DNA of 64,000 nucleotides from Mesorhizobium sp. 113-3-3 (GTDB taxonomy: Bacteria > Pseudomonadota > Alphaproteobacteria > Rhizobiales > Rhizobiaceae), in the NCBI RefSeq assembly GCF_016756495.1, contig NZ_AP023243.1:2980501-3044500 (forward strand), in the 5' to 3' direction. Positions 9,273 through 18,143 of this stretch are shown one piece after another. Position numbers and translations under genes: made by a program. The notes beneath the pieces were generated by a model. That model was not told the DNA's origin. It ran no database searches and saw only the letters and a list, made by a program, of their open reading frames with translations. Numbering within the stretch: the first letter of the stretch is position 1; each line of letters starts with the position of its first letter.

Positions 9273-10346
9273 CTATCGCACGCTTGTCGGCGTTTGGCCG
9301 AAGCGGCGGCGGAAACAGCGGTTGAAGTAGGACACATCGCTGAACCCGTTCATCAGCGCTATTTCGCTGATGCGCATGGCGTCATTGTGCCGTTGCGAGA
9401 GCATCTTGCGTGCTCCCTGCAGGCGCTGTTCGAGAACACGTTCGGAGAAGCTGATGCCTGTCTCCTGGAGCAGGTCCTGGACATAGCGCGCCGACAGCCC
9501 GAGTTCTTTGGCCACGCCTTGCGCGGAGATGCCGGGATTGGCGAAGCCTCCGCGAATTCTAGTCAGAATCGCCTGCGTGCGTACCGCACGTAGACCTCGC
9601 GCATCCGCGTTGTCGTGCGCCGTCACAGGTGCGGCAATGGAAGCGGTGGCGGCGATCAGATCGGCAATATGATCGGCCACGAACTGCATGGTCGGTTGAG
9701 ACTCGGCTTCTTTCTCATCGGCCAGAACACCGACATAGGCACGAACAAGGGCGTTGATCATCATGGAGCCAGACACGACGGTCATCAGGCGATCCTCAAA
9801 CCCCGCATATCGCTGACGCACGCGTTCTCGATCGGTCTGCACGGCGATCAGGCAGCATTGCCCGTCGCTCACACGGATGATTGAGGGAGCGCTCTGCTCG
9901 ACGAGAACGGACGCGCCTGGACTGAGGTCGACGCTCCTTCCCGACTGGTCAACGCTGAGCGGGGAGTGTCCGGCATTGAGAAGCAACACGACATTGTTGG
10001 TGCCCTGGGCCGCAATGTCTTCAGGGGTTCTCGATATCGATTTGACAGTGCCGTGGATCGTGCCCACCGAAACGTCGCGAGCTCGAACAATCCTCAGCTC
10101 GCCTTCGAACGACCTGCCGATGGCCGGATCTGCACGCAGACGGGCATAACCGGATGTCAGCGATGAGATCCATTGCTCTTTCTGGATTTGTTCGCCGCCG
10201 ATCAGGTCGCTGGAATTGTAGATAATCCTGTGCAAGCATCCCTCAGAGGAATACGGCCTTTCGGAAGAACTGCCTTTCGAAGCCGCGATCGAAGCGCCAA
10301 GATGCTCCGGCAAATCAACCGATGAAAACACCGTCTTTCGTGACAA
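9273..10346 (-). CDS. AraC-family transcriptional regulator
   Basis: Encodes 357 residues. The last 100 carry the two AraC helix-turn-helix units: ISAQGVAKELGLSARYVQDL and MRISEIALMNGFSDVSYFNR, then FRRRFGQTPTS, the family signature. The first 220 or so residues resemble the cupin-like AraC-binding-like domain (LLLNAGHSPLSVD..., SPGASVLVEQSAPSII). The first codon of the longest frame is TTG at 10346; there is no convincing ribosome-binding site, so the start is uncertain. The gene lies 223 bases upstream of the autotransporter on the same strand, so control of it is a reasonable guess. No effector-binding residues can be named. Confidence 0.88.
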   Translation of the reverse strand: MSRKTVFSSVDLPEHLGASIAASKGSSSERPYSSEGCLHRIIYNSSDLIGGEQIQKEQWISSLTSGYARLRADPAIGRSFEGELRIVRARDVSVGTIHGTVKSISRTPEDIAAQGTNNVVLLLNAGHSPLSVDQSGRSVDLSPGASVLVEQSAPSIIRVSDGQCCLIAVQTDRERVRQRYAGFEDRLMTVVSGSMMINALVRAYVGVLADEKEAESQPTMQFVADHIADLIAATASIAAPVTAHDNADARGLRAVRTQAILTRIRGGFANPGISAQGVAKELGLSARYVQDLLQETGISFSERVLEQRLQGARKMLSQRHNDAMRISEIALMNGFSDVSYFNRCFRRRFGQTPTSVR

Positions 10347-10627
10347 GGAAGCGCCCCCGCTGAACCCGCAGTCTCAAAAAAATCGAACGCGGCGCTTTCC
10401 ATTCCGGGAATAACCAGCGACATAGGTCGCCAAGCGTTCAACGGATCGAGTTGAACCCTTAGTCGAGCTCAACCACGCTTGGCGTCACCCGAAAGTATGA
10501 CGCCAGCAAAATCGTCCAGGTGGGATTGGCGTCCTTGCGCCGACCCCGCCGCTCAAAATTGCTGGTTTCATCTCGTGCCCGCCATCCCTCATGCGAGAGG
10601 CGGGCATGCCGGGATGTAGGAGAAACG

Positions 10628-11773
10628 GTGGAAAGGCTTAGCAGCGAAGTCCTTCTTTCGATTGTCGGCGATATCTATGATTGCGTGCTGAACCCCGACG
10701 GGTGGACCGGGGTGATGATCCGCATCACCGAAACCATGGACGCGGCCTATACCACCATCGCGCTTGCCAGCACCGCCGGCAATCATGGCCGCTTCGCGGC
10801 CCAATCGCCCTGGAATCCCGAGCAGATGCGCGTGCTCCAGGAGGATTATGACTTCGACGCGATTCCCGGGCTGAAGGCCGCGGTCGTCGGCGATATCGAC
10901 ACGCCTGTCGCGACACTGTCCCATATGAGCGAAGCCGACCTGCAGCGGACGCCGTTTTTTCAGAATTGGGCCAAACCGCAGGGATTGCGTGAAGGCTGCA
11001 TCACCAAATTCGTTCATACACCGGACCGTATCGGGCTCATGGGTTGCACCACGCGGGCGAGCAGGGAGGTGATTTCGGCCGAGGAGCAGCGGTTCCTGGC
11101 ATTGCTGTCGCCGCATCTGCGCCGTGCCTCGCTGATCGGCGATCTGCTCGATCAGGCCCGCGTGGCCGCCAATCTTTATCGCGCGGCGCTCGACCATCTG
11201 GCCGTCCCTGTCGTTCTGACCGGCGCCAACGGCGCGATCCTCCATGCCAATGGAGCCGCCGAGCTGATGCTCTCGGGGCATGGTCCGATACTTTCCAGGA
11301 ACGGCGTGCTCCAGACGGAGAACCCCGCGGTCGCCCGCGCCCTGCTGGAAGCGATCGCCGGCGCCGCGGACGCGGACGGCTCGCTTGGGTCACGCGGCAT
11401 CGGCCTGCCGATTTCGGCCCCGGGTCAGCCGCCCGCCGTCGCCTATGTGCTGCCATTGACCGAGGGCACAGCGCGCGCGGCTTTCCGGCCCGCCTGTGCC
11501 GCTGTCTTCGTCTCGACCACGACATCCTCTTCGCCACTGCCGGAGGCCGTTCTGACCACGCTGTTCGATCTCACGCCGGCGGAGGCGCGGGTTCTGCTGC
11601 GCATCGGCAGCGGCTTGCCGGCGTCCAGAAGCGCCTTGTCGCTCGGCATCGGCGAGAACACGCTGAAGACCCACCTCAACCGCATCTTCGCCAAGACCGG
11701 CACGCGCCGCCAGGCCGATCTGGTCAAACTCATTTCGGATATTGGCACGCCCGTTGCGGCTCCTGGATCATAG
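10628..11773 (+). CDS. LuxR-type helix-turn-helix transcriptional regulator
   Basis: Encodes about 381 residues from a GTG at 10628, chosen because AGGAGA sits four bases upstream; the frame stays open to 10520 but that part looks non-coding. The C-terminus has a LuxR/FixJ-type DNA-binding domain (LTPAEARVLLRIGSGLP, then GIGENTLKTHLNRIFAKTGT and RRQADLVKLI). The N-terminal 300 residues look like the PAS/GAF-like sensor of orphan LuxR proteins and do not show the acyl-homoserine-lactone residue pattern. It is transcribed towards the Omp pair and away from the AraC gene, with a 281-base shared upstream region. Signal and targets are unknown. Confidence 0.85.
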   Translation: MERLSSEVLLSIVGDIYDCVLNPDGWTGVMIRITETMDAAYTTIALASTAGNHGRFAAQSPWNPEQMRVLQEDYDFDAIPGLKAAVVGDIDTPVATLSHMSEADLQRTPFFQNWAKPQGLREGCITKFVHTPDRIGLMGCTTRASREVISAEEQRFLALLSPHLRRASLIGDLLDQARVAANLYRAALDHLAVPVVLTGANGAILHANGAAELMLSGHGPILSRNGVLQTENPAVARALLEAIAGAADADGSLGSRGIGLPISAPGQPPAVAYVLPLTEGTARAAFRPACAAVFVSTTTSSSPLPEAVLTTLFDLTPAEARVLLRIGSGLPASRSALSLGIGENTLKTHLNRIFAKTGTRRQADLVKLISDIGTPVAAPGS

Positions 11774-11857
11774 TGCGGGCCGGCTGAGGTTGCCAATCTC
11801 CGCCTTGCCGGGGAATCGGCAGCTTGCTGACGCGCCGATTGGCTGCGGCTGATCGGC

Positions 11858-11921
11858 CACAGCGCTCGGGAAAGTGCAGCGGCGCGTTCCAGGACAATTC
11901 CAGTGCGGCCCAGCCCAAGAC
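11858..11921 (+). promoter_or_regulatory. Upstream element shared with the autotransporter gene
   Basis: The core at 11886-11921 (with CAATTCCAGTGCGGCCC and GCCCAAGAC) is the partner of the element at 9112-9147; 31 of 36 positions agree by eye and a weaker match extends back to 11858. It ends 92 bases before the Omp start at 12014 and is followed by a small GC-rich hairpin (CCGCG/CGCGG, about 11960-11985). Confidence 0.6.
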
Positions 11922-12013
11922 GCGGCCGGCGGACAATGCAACACCGGGTGCTCGATCGCCGCGGAGCATTTTTCGCGGCGGGGAACCACAACCCCTGGGG
12001 CGGCAGACAAACA

Positions 12014-12718
12014 ATGAAAACGATCCTACTCGCTACGGCCTTCATCCTCGCGCCGATCGGCATGGCGTGCGCGGCTGATATCAATGAGGTTTCGCCCGTT
12101 TCCGGCTACGACTGGTCCGGCCTCTATGCCGGCGTCGACATCGGTTACATGGCCGGAAAATCCAATTTCTTCGTCGCCGGCGGCGGCTTCGGTGGGGCCT
12201 CGGACCTTAACCTTCCCCTCGATCCAGACGGTTTTATTGGCGGCATTCATATCGGCGCCAATTACCAGATGGAGAACCGTTTCGTGATCGGCGCCGAGGC
12301 TGACATTGCCTACAGCAATGCCGACGCGATAACGCCCCTCGATGCTAGTGGCGGTGGTTTCAGCACATTGCTTAAGAGCGAACTTAAGTGGTCGGGCGCG
12401 GCGCGGCTGCGAGCGGGCTACGCTTTCGATCGGACTTTGCCCTACATCGCTGCCGGCGTGGCCGCGGCAAAGTATGAAGTGACTGCGATTGGCAGCAGCG
12501 GCGCCATCCAAATACCATTCCATGATGAGACCCATGTCGGCTGGACCGTTGGCGCCGGCATCGAGCACGCCTTCACCGACCGGTGGATCGCGCGGGCCGA
12601 ATATCGCTACTCCGACTTCGGCAGCAAGGACCTCTCGATAGCAGCCGGTCTGCTCACGGAAACGCATGTCGATCTGCGGACGCACGATGTGCGGGTCGGC
12701 CTCAGCTACAAGTTCTGA
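12014..12718 (+). CDS. Outer-membrane beta-barrel protein, Omp25/Omp31-like (first of pair)
   Basis: Encodes 234 residues starting MKTILLATAFILAPIGMACA, a clean Sec signal with cleavage near residue 20. The mature part has the porin-like motifs of the rhizobial/Brucella Omp25-Omp31 group: YDWSGLYAGVDIGY at the start, FVIGAEADIAYS, GAARLRAGYAFDRTLPYIAAGVA, GAGIEHAFTDRWIARAEYRY, and a terminal strand ending in LSYKF with the aromatic end residue required for outer-membrane insertion. These are abundant structural proteins that tether or stabilise the outer membrane. It is followed by a close paralogue with a near-identical signal peptide and leader, so the two arose by tandem duplication. Confidence 0.9.
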   Translation: MKTILLATAFILAPIGMACAADINEVSPVSGYDWSGLYAGVDIGYMAGKSNFFVAGGGFGGASDLNLPLDPDGFIGGIHIGANYQMENRFVIGAEADIAYSNADAITPLDASGGGFSTLLKSELKWSGAARLRAGYAFDRTLPYIAAGVAAAKYEVTAIGSSGAIQIPFHDETHVGWTVGAGIEHAFTDRWIARAEYRYSDFGSKDLSIAAGLLTETHVDLRTHDVRVGLSYKF

Positions 12719-12735
12719 GCCGCCAGGCCGAACAC

Positions 12736-12760
12736 CCCCGCGCGCCTTTGCCGCGCGGGG
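12736..12760 (+). other. GC-rich hairpin between the paired omp genes
   Basis: A nine-base-pair stem (CCCCGCGCG at 12736-12744 with CGCGCGGGG at 12752-12760) and a seven-base loop lie 18 bases after the first omp stop and about 30 bases before the second start. There is no T-run, so it is not a classical terminator. It could stabilise the upstream mRNA 3' end or tune the second gene. A similar but weaker stem precedes the first gene. Confidence 0.6.
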
Positions 12761-12791
12761 AAACGCAATATTTCGGAACAGCAGACAAACG

Positions 12792-13511
12792 ATGAAAACC
12801 ATTCTTCTCGCAACGGCCCTAATCCTTGCACCGATCGGCATGGCTTGCGCGGCGGATACCAATGAAGTCTTGCCGGTTGCCGCCACCTATAACTGGTCCG
12901 GCGCCTATATTGGCGCGCAAGCCGGATACGCTTGGGGCGATGCAAGGGTCGGGCAGACCTTCGCCCCGGGCAGCTTCGACGACTACGGCTGGGCTTACAG
13001 TCCGTCTGGCGGGTTTGGCGGCCTGTATGCCGGCTTCAACCATCAGTTCGAGGGCGGGCTGGTTCTTGGCGTCGAGGGTGACTACAGCTTCGCAAGGGTG
13101 AAGGACACCACGCTGTATCGAGCCCTCGGCGTCGATGATCCTGCCTTTGGCGGCGTGCTGAAGCTGGATTCCGTCGGATCCGTTCGCCTGCGGGCCGGCT
13201 ACGCGATGGATCGGTGGCTGCCGTTTGTTGCCGCAGGCCTGGCGGTGGGGTCCTACAAGCACGCCACGGTGGATCTTCCCAGCGGCGTTGCCTATGCCGA
13301 CGCCAAGGGTACGATAGCGGGCTATACGCTGGGCGCCGGCGCGGAATATGCGGTCACCGACAATTGGCTGGTCCGCGGCGAATACCGGTTTGCCGATTTC
13401 GGCCGCCACACCTCCGTGCGCCACTCGACTTTCGATGGGGCTCCCTTCAATTCGGATGCCATCGAGCTGACGACGCACGATATCCGCATCGGCATCGCCT
13501 ATAAATTCTGA
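12792..13511 (+). CDS. Outer-membrane beta-barrel protein, Omp25/Omp31-like (second of pair)
   Basis: Encodes 239 residues, again with MKTILLATALILAPIGMACA as Sec signal, nearly identical to that of the preceding gene. Mature motifs: YNWSGAYIGAQAGYAWGD, GGLYAGFNHQFEGGLVLGVE, VGSVRLRAGYAMDRWLPFVA, GAGAEYAVTDNWLVRGEYRF and a last strand ending IAYKF. The two mature proteins have diverged clearly while signal and leader stayed close (both share CAGACAAAC directly before the start codon), which suggests selection on expression or export signals. Expected in the outer membrane; a transport role is not shown. Confidence 0.9.
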   Translation: MKTILLATALILAPIGMACAADTNEVLPVAATYNWSGAYIGAQAGYAWGDARVGQTFAPGSFDDYGWAYSPSGGFGGLYAGFNHQFEGGLVLGVEGDYSFARVKDTTLYRALGVDDPAFGGVLKLDSVGSVRLRAGYAMDRWLPFVAAGLAVGSYKHATVDLPSGVAYADAKGTIAGYTLGAGAEYAVTDNWLVRGEYRFADFGRHTSVRHSTFDGAPFNSDAIELTTHDIRIGIAYKF

Positions 13512-13646
13512 CCGCCGAAGCCGCGGATTTCCTCCTCGAGAGGGAAGGTTGCGTGCCTGGCCACGTCTGCAAATCGCTGACGTCGGCTGCCCATTGGACT
13601 TCGCCAAAGCACCACATCCTGGCTTCGCCGGTGTCCGTCATCGGCT

Positions 13647-14073
13647 ATGTCGCGCCAGCTGCGCTCGGTGCTCGGCAAGCACGAGCTCGACGAGATGCTG
13701 GCCGAGCGCGACAAGCTCAACAGCGATATCCAGGAGATACTCGACCAGCGCACCGATGCCTGGGGCATCAAGGTTTCCAATGTCGAGATCAAGCATGTCG
13801 ACCTGAACGAAAGCATGATCCGCGCCATCGCCAAGCAGGCCGGAGGCCGAGCGGCTGCGGCGCGCCAAGGTGATCAACGCCGATGGCGAACAGCAGGCGG
13901 CGGCGAAACTGGTCGAGGCGGGCCGCATGCTGGCGGCCGAACCGCAGGCCATGCAGCTGCGCCATTTCGAAGCCCTGCACGACATCGCCGGCGAGCGCTC
14001 GTCGACGGTGGTGTTCCCGCTGCCGGTGGATCTGCTCAGCCAGTTCATGAAGGGGCAGGGGAAGAGTGCGTAA
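13647..14073 (+). pseudogene. Truncated and frameshifted slipin/stomatin (SPFH) gene
   Basis: The frame from 13647 encodes [20 protein letters not shown] and [26 protein letters not shown], then falls out of frame. The next frame resumes at about 13843 with [20 protein letters not shown] and runs to [13 protein letters not shown], stopping at 14073. One extra G in the GGCCGGAGG stretch near 13842 explains the slip. Intact slipins have about 250 residues with an N-terminal membrane helix; here the whole N-terminal half is absent as well, so it is a relic and not just a sequencing slip. Slipins organise membrane microdomains and usually sit beside a NfeD partner, which is missing. Confidence 0.8.
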
Positions 14074-14224
14074 TCTCCCCCCTCGAGGGGGAGATGGCCG
14101 GCAGGCCAGAGGGGGTCGTCTCGCGTGGAGCGCCGGCCTCTTCTGTCGGCGATAAGAGGTCGCGTCAGGACGTGCCGACCCCCTCTGTCGCATTCGGCGA
14201 CATCTCCCCCTCAAGGGGGGAGAT
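14073..14224. repeat. Palindromic intergenic repeat, family A
   Basis: An imperfect inverted repeat of about 150 bases: the left arm starts ATCTCCCCCCTCGAGGGGGA and the right arm ends in its reverse complement, with CAGAGGGGGTCG/CGACCCCCTCTG further in. A second copy lies at 24948-25093 and a half copy at 16301-16342. It resembles the dispersed RIME-type palindromes of rhizobia. It overlaps the slipin relic's stop codon. Confidence 0.8.
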
Positions 14225-14232
14225 CAGCACCT

Positions 14233-15171
14233 TCACACCCGCCAGGGCGGCTCCGGCGCGAAGCGCTTGCTGATCCAGTCGGCGAAGGCGCGGGTCTTGG
14301 CGGCTTGTCCCTTGGCCGAGGGCACGACGACATAGACCGCGCCTTCGTCGGCCAGCGTCCACTCCTCCAGGACAGGCACCAGCCGTCCGTCGGCGAGTTC
14401 GCGGCCGATCAGCCAGTCGGTGCTCATCATCAGGCCGAGGCCCTGCACGGCGGCCTCGACCAGCACCTCGGCATCGTCGCTGACCAACGGCCCGGAAACC
14501 TCGACGCGCGCGCGCCGGCCCTCGCGGTCGGTCATCTCCCAGACCGGAAAGGTCTGGAAGCCGCTGAAGCCGAGGCAGGAATGTTCGAGCAGCGCCTGCG
14601 GTGTCCGCGGCCTGCCTCTTCGGGCGAGATAGGCGGGGGCGGCGCACAGCAGCCGGCGCCGCGTCGCCACCTTGCGCGCCACCAGGCGCGAATCCTCCAG
14701 CGCGCCGAGCCGCACGGCGACGTCGAAATTCTCGGAGACCAGATCGGCAAAGCGGTTCGAGAATTCGGCTTCGATGCGGATATCGGGAAATTCGGCAAGG
14801 AATTGCGGCAGCAGCGGTCCGATCCACATGCGCCCGAACGTGCCAGGCAGCGCCAGCCGGAGCAGGCCGCGCGGGCCGCCGCCGGCATGCGCCGACGCGG
14901 CGGCCTCGGCCTCGTCGACGGAGGCGAGGATGGCGCGCACGCGCAGCAGGAATTCGGCGCCCGCCTCGGTCAGCGACACGCTGCGTGTCGTGCGATGCAG
15001 CAGCCTGACCCCCAGCCGCTCCTCCAGCGATTGCAGGCGCCGCGACAGGATGGTCGCGTCGCGCCCGACACGCGCCGCCGCCCTGGTGAAGGAGCGCGCT
15101 TCGGCGATGGCCGCGAAGGCCGCCATTTCGGCAAGCGCCGCCGGTTCGTGGGATTGCTGCGTGTTTCGCAT
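14233..15171 (-). CDS. LysR-family transcriptional regulator
   Basis: Encodes 312 residues from an ATG at 15169-15171. The first 65 residues are a LysR winged helix-turn-helix ([40 protein letters not shown]). The rest is the two-lobe substrate-binding domain ([40 protein letters not shown]), most like the large group of LysR proteins that control neighbouring redox genes. It is divergent from the oxidoreductase gene at 15260, with an 88-base shared promoter region, the usual arrangement for a LysR regulator and its target. The inducer is unknown. Confidence 0.9.
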   Translation of the reverse strand: MRNTQQSHEPAALAEMAAFAAIAEARSFTRAAARVGRDATILSRRLQSLEERLGVRLLHRTTRSVSLTEAGAEFLLRVRAILASVDEAEAAASAHAGGGPRGLLRLALPGTFGRMWIGPLLPQFLAEFPDIRIEAEFSNRFADLVSENFDVAVRLGALEDSRLVARKVATRRRLLCAAPAYLARRGRPRTPQALLEHSCLGFSGFQTFPVWEMTDREGRRARVEVSGPLVSDDAEVLVEAAVQGLGLMMSTDWLIGRELADGRLVPVLEEWTLADEGAVYVVVPSAKGQAAKTRAFADWISKRFAPEPPWRV

Positions 15172-15259
15172 TACTCAAATTCAAAATGGAGCGATTATCC
15201 AGGAATAGCGCAGCAGATAGGTTCACTCAACCATCAATCATCCAACCGGAGTGAAAACC

Positions 15260-16270
15260 ATGAAAGCCATCGAACTGAGCCAACCCAGGCTCGACGCCTT
15301 CCGCGCCGCCACTGTCGCCACCCCCGAACCGCAGCGCGGCGAGGTGCTGATCCGCCAGCGTGCGGCAAGCCTCAATTTCGTCGATGTCGCGGTGGCGAGC
15401 GGCAATTATCCCGGCCCCAGCTTTCCGCTCATCCCCGTCGCCGACAGCGCCGGCGAGATCGTCGCGCTGGGCGAGGGCGTTACGAATTTAAGCAACGGCG
15501 ATCGCGTCGTCGCCCATGCCAAGCCGCGCTGGATCGGCGGCCCGCCGCGGCCCTATGAGATGACGCAGATGCGCGGCATCTCGCTGCCGGGATCGCTGGC
15601 CGAATATGTCGCGCTGCCGGCCAATTCGATCGTGCCGGTCCCGGCGCATCTGTCCTTCGAGGCGGCGTCGACATTGCCGATCGCCGGCACCACCGCATGG
15701 AACGCCATCCGCGCCGCCAATATCGGGCCGGGTTCGGTGGTCGTGCTGCTCGGCACCGGCGGCGTCTCGATCGTCACCCTGCAACTGGCGAAAGCCGCCG
15801 GCGCCACCGTCATCATCACCTCGTCGTCGGACGAGAAGCTGGAGCGGGCCAAGGCGCTGGGCGCCGATCATCTCATCAACTACCGCGCGACACCGGACTG
15901 GGACGGCAAGGTGCTGGAACTGACCGGCGGGCTCGGCGCCGACCTCGTCGTCGAGACCGGCGGCACCGCCACCTTCGCGCGCGCCATCAACGCCACCGCG
16001 CCCGGCGGCACGCTGTTCACCATCGGCTTCGTCACCGGCGCCGAGGCCACGGTCAACCTGCTGCCGATCATCATCAAGGCGCTGAAGGTGATCGGCAACA
16101 ACACCGGGTCGGTGTCCGACCTTCGCGATGCCGCCCGCGCCATCGGCGCTGCCGGGATCGAGCCGGTCGTCGACAAGGTGTTTTCACCTGACGAGGCGGC
16201 CGAAGCCTACACCCACATGGCCGCCGGCGGCCTGCATTTCGGCAAGCTCGTGTTCGGGTTGGAGTGGTAG
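15260..16270 (+). CDS. Zinc-binding-type/quinone oxidoreductase, MDR superfamily
   Basis: Encodes 336 residues from the ATG at 15260, with GGAG about eight bases upstream. The N-terminal GroES-like fold has ASLNFVDVAVASGNYPG and the Rossmann domain has GPGSVVVLLGTGGVSIVTLQ (the GxGxxG-like NADPH loop), then SSSDEKLERAKALGADHLIN and the closing EAYTHMAAGGLHFGKLVFGL. The cysteine and histidine ligands of classical zinc alcohol dehydrogenases are not evident, so a zinc-free NADPH quinone-reductase/enal-reductase type is likely. It is probably controlled by the divergent LysR gene. It resembles the gene at 34272-35276 in layout but is not a close copy. Confidence 0.87.
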   Translation: MKAIELSQPRLDAFRAATVATPEPQRGEVLIRQRAASLNFVDVAVASGNYPGPSFPLIPVADSAGEIVALGEGVTNLSNGDRVVAHAKPRWIGGPPRPYEMTQMRGISLPGSLAEYVALPANSIVPVPAHLSFEAASTLPIAGTTAWNAIRAANIGPGSVVVLLGTGGVSIVTLQLAKAAGATVIITSSSDEKLERAKALGADHLINYRATPDWDGKVLELTGGLGADLVVETGGTATFARAINATAPGGTLFTIGFVTGAEATVNLLPIIIKALKVIGNNTGSVSDLRDAARAIGAAGIEPVVDKVFSPDEAAEAYTHMAAGGLHFGKLVFGLEW

Positions 16271-16300
16271 GACTGGGGTAGGCTAGGCGGTGAAGCGGCT

Positions 16301-16342
16301 ATCTCCCTCCTTGTGGGGGAGATCGCCGGCAGGACAAGAGGA
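16301..16342. repeat. Half copy of palindromic repeat family A
   Basis: ATCTCCCTCC...GGGGGAGATCGCCGGCAGGA matches the outer stem and inner boundary of the repeats at 14073 and 24948, but the opposite arm is absent. It marks the left edge of the accessory segment that follows. Confidence 0.6.
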
Positions 16343-16742
16343 AGCGGGCTTCCAGGGCCTCCAAGGCAGGATTCTCAAGAAAAAATTACCAGAACGGCTG
16401 GAAATAGGACTCGATTCCAGTTGAGTAGAGTAGTATTGTAGAAGTTGGGCGAGAACAAAAATAAAACGATTGGGGAGCATCGTCACTCAGTTCGCTGATG
16501 ATTTTGCGAACGTCTGCCATCGCGGTGGCCAGGCAGATGACGCTTACCGAATCCAAGCCCGTCAGACATGACTGATCGCGAAAGCGTCGACGCCTGATTG
16601 AATCGAGGCGAGCGCTTGTTATTCGTGACTGTATTCGATGCGTATTCGGGGCAATCCGATGCGGACGCATCGATCTTTCGGATGAAATTACTTTGGAGTT
16701 CCGTACAATAGACTGAAAATTCAGATTGGCGGTGGGGAAAGA
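16343..16742. other. Intergenic region before the SH3/GH19 cassette, no gene seen
   Basis: These 400 bases are AT-richer than the flanks. A small hairpin (CTGGAA/TTCCAG, 16398-16420) is present. I found no coding frame with plausible composition. The promoter of the three-gene cassette should be in the last 150 bases (AT-rich around 16640-16735). Confidence 0.45.
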
Positions 16743-17693
16743 ATGGCCAATATGCTGGATGACACGACAGCGGAGGATGGTTCTCTCCCCGCTGCCGATG
16801 GCGGGGTCGGCGACGACGAAACTGGCGCGATGGAGGCTGAGCCGCCGGCGCCGCCGCTGCCGCCAAGCCTGACGCCGATTGCGACAGGCGATGTCTATGT
16901 GACGATCGCGCGCGACGGCCTCAACCTGCGAGCCGGTCCTGGCACGGAGTTCGCGGTTGTCGGCGTTCTTCAACTGGGGACACGTGTCCACCTTCTGAAG
17001 CGGGAAGGGTTCTGGGGGCAGGTGGACCAGAACGGCTACGGCGCCGCGGATGGTCATGTGTTGCTGTCCTATCTTCGACCGGAGCAGGCGGATGGAAGCC
17101 TCCCGCAGCCGGCGCAACCATCATCGCCGTCAGGCAGCTTCGTCACTCTGGACAAGGCCCTCCTGCAGACCATCATGGACCGCTGTGGCGGCGTTCATAT
17201 CCGCTCGCAGCTCAATCTGGATGTCGTCGCCGACGCGCTCAATCGCGCGATGCTGCTGGCCGATGCCGGTACGCGCCTGCGGGAAATCGCGTTCCTGTCG
17301 CAGGCCGTCATCGAGACCGATTATTTCCGGACGTTCGAAGAATATGGCAGGGGGCACGGAATGCCATACGGACGCTATTACGGCCGCGGCATGCATCAGC
17401 TTACCTGGGAAGCAACCTACGTCTCATGCAGCCGCGCGGTTTTCGGCGACGACCGCCTCGTGACCAATCCGGACCTGATCATCAAGGACATCGGCACGAA
17501 CATACAGGCGACCGCCTGGTACTGGAGGGACTACAAGCCATTCAATGCCTTGGCCGATGCCAGGAATATCGATGAGATCATCAGGCGCCTCTATGGCGGA
17601 ACGATCACCAGCAGCAAGCCGAAGGTGAGGAAGTCCGTCATTCTGCGGCGCAGTTTCTATACGACGATCAAGTCGATCCTCGACAGCCAGTAG
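16743..17693 (+). CDS. SH3b-domain protein with GH19 chitinase/lysozyme-like domain
   Basis: Encodes 316 residues. An acidic, proline-rich lead (1-47) with no signal peptide is followed by a bacterial SH3 domain (about 50-112; RDGLNLRAGPGTEFAVVGVL, then VHLLKREGFWGQV), a Pro/Ser linker and a catalytic domain (about 135-316) of the GH19 chitinase/endolysin type. Key features: FLSQAVIETDYF with Glu191 in the place of the general acid, further acidic residues Glu199/Glu200, and YGRGMHQLTWEATY, the family's YRGRG-x-x-QLTG-x-x-NY box with Gly changed to Trp. Such enzymes cut peptidoglycan or chitin. The lack of a signal suggests release by lysis or a dedicated exporter. First of a three-gene run with 10- and 17-base gaps. 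Confidence 0.78.
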   Translation: MANMLDDTTAEDGSLPAADGGVGDDETGAMEAEPPAPPLPPSLTPIATGDVYVTIARDGLNLRAGPGTEFAVVGVLQLGTRVHLLKREGFWGQVDQNGYGAADGHVLLSYLRPEQADGSLPQPAQPSSPSGSFVTLDKALLQTIMDRCGGVHIRSQLNLDVVADALNRAMLLADAGTRLREIAFLSQAVIETDYFRTFEEYGRGHGMPYGRYYGRGMHQLTWEATYVSCSRAVFGDDRLVTNPDLIIKDIGTNIQATAWYWRDYKPFNALADARNIDEIIRRLYGGTITSSKPKVRKSVILRRSFYTTIKSILDSQ

Positions 17694-17703
17694 CCCGACG
17701 AAA

Positions 17704-18126
17704 ATGACGCATCTTCTGTCGCGACAATTGATCTTAACGAGCCTGTCATTGGCATTGATGGCCGTCGTTCACGGCCGAGCGTTGGCTGACGATACGGCTG
17801 ACGCCTCCAGGGTGTTGGCCGACGTCAACTGGGCCTGGTCGGATCACGGGCCCTGTAGCAATGTTCTGCTTTGCGCGACCTATCTTGGTGATTTTTCCAT
17901 CAAACTTCACCTCGATGGGACGATTACCCCGGTTTTGCACGTACAAAGACTGACCACATCAGCTCACGACTGCATTCAGCGCGCCTTAGAGGCCTTGGCG
18001 CACGGAGATAAGCCGCTGGCGGTCTCATGGGTGGTCGCTACGCAGTTGCAAAACCAGGACGAAATGGACTGGCTGGGGACGCGTTCGAATCTGGTTGTGT
18101 CGACCTTGAATCATTTTGATCACTAG
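17704..18126 (+). CDS. Small secreted protein of unknown function
   Basis: Encodes 140 residues. A Sec-type signal peptide covers about residues 1-28 (LILTSLSLALMAVVHGRALA). The mature part of about 110 residues has three cysteines (two in CSNVLLC and one in HDCIQRA) and no motif I recognise. It lies 10 bases after the SH3/GH19 gene and 17 before the membrane-protein gene, so it is almost surely co-transcribed. Sitting next to a cell-wall hydrolase, an immunity or inhibitor role in the periplasm is conceivable but is only an inference. Confidence 0.65.
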   Translation: MTHLLSRQLILTSLSLALMAVVHGRALADDTADASRVLADVNWAWSDHGPCSNVLLCATYLGDFSIKLHLDGTITPVLHVQRLTTSAHDCIQRALEALAHGDKPLAVSWVVATQLQNQDEMDWLGTRSNLVVSTLNHFDH

Positions 18127-18143
18127 GAAAGTGGAGGGGGACC

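Noticed and set aside
14125..15558. 477-codon plus-strand frame opposite the LysR gene
   Set aside because: Low-complexity Arg/Ala/Pro-rich translation with no domain, opposite a clear LysR protein.
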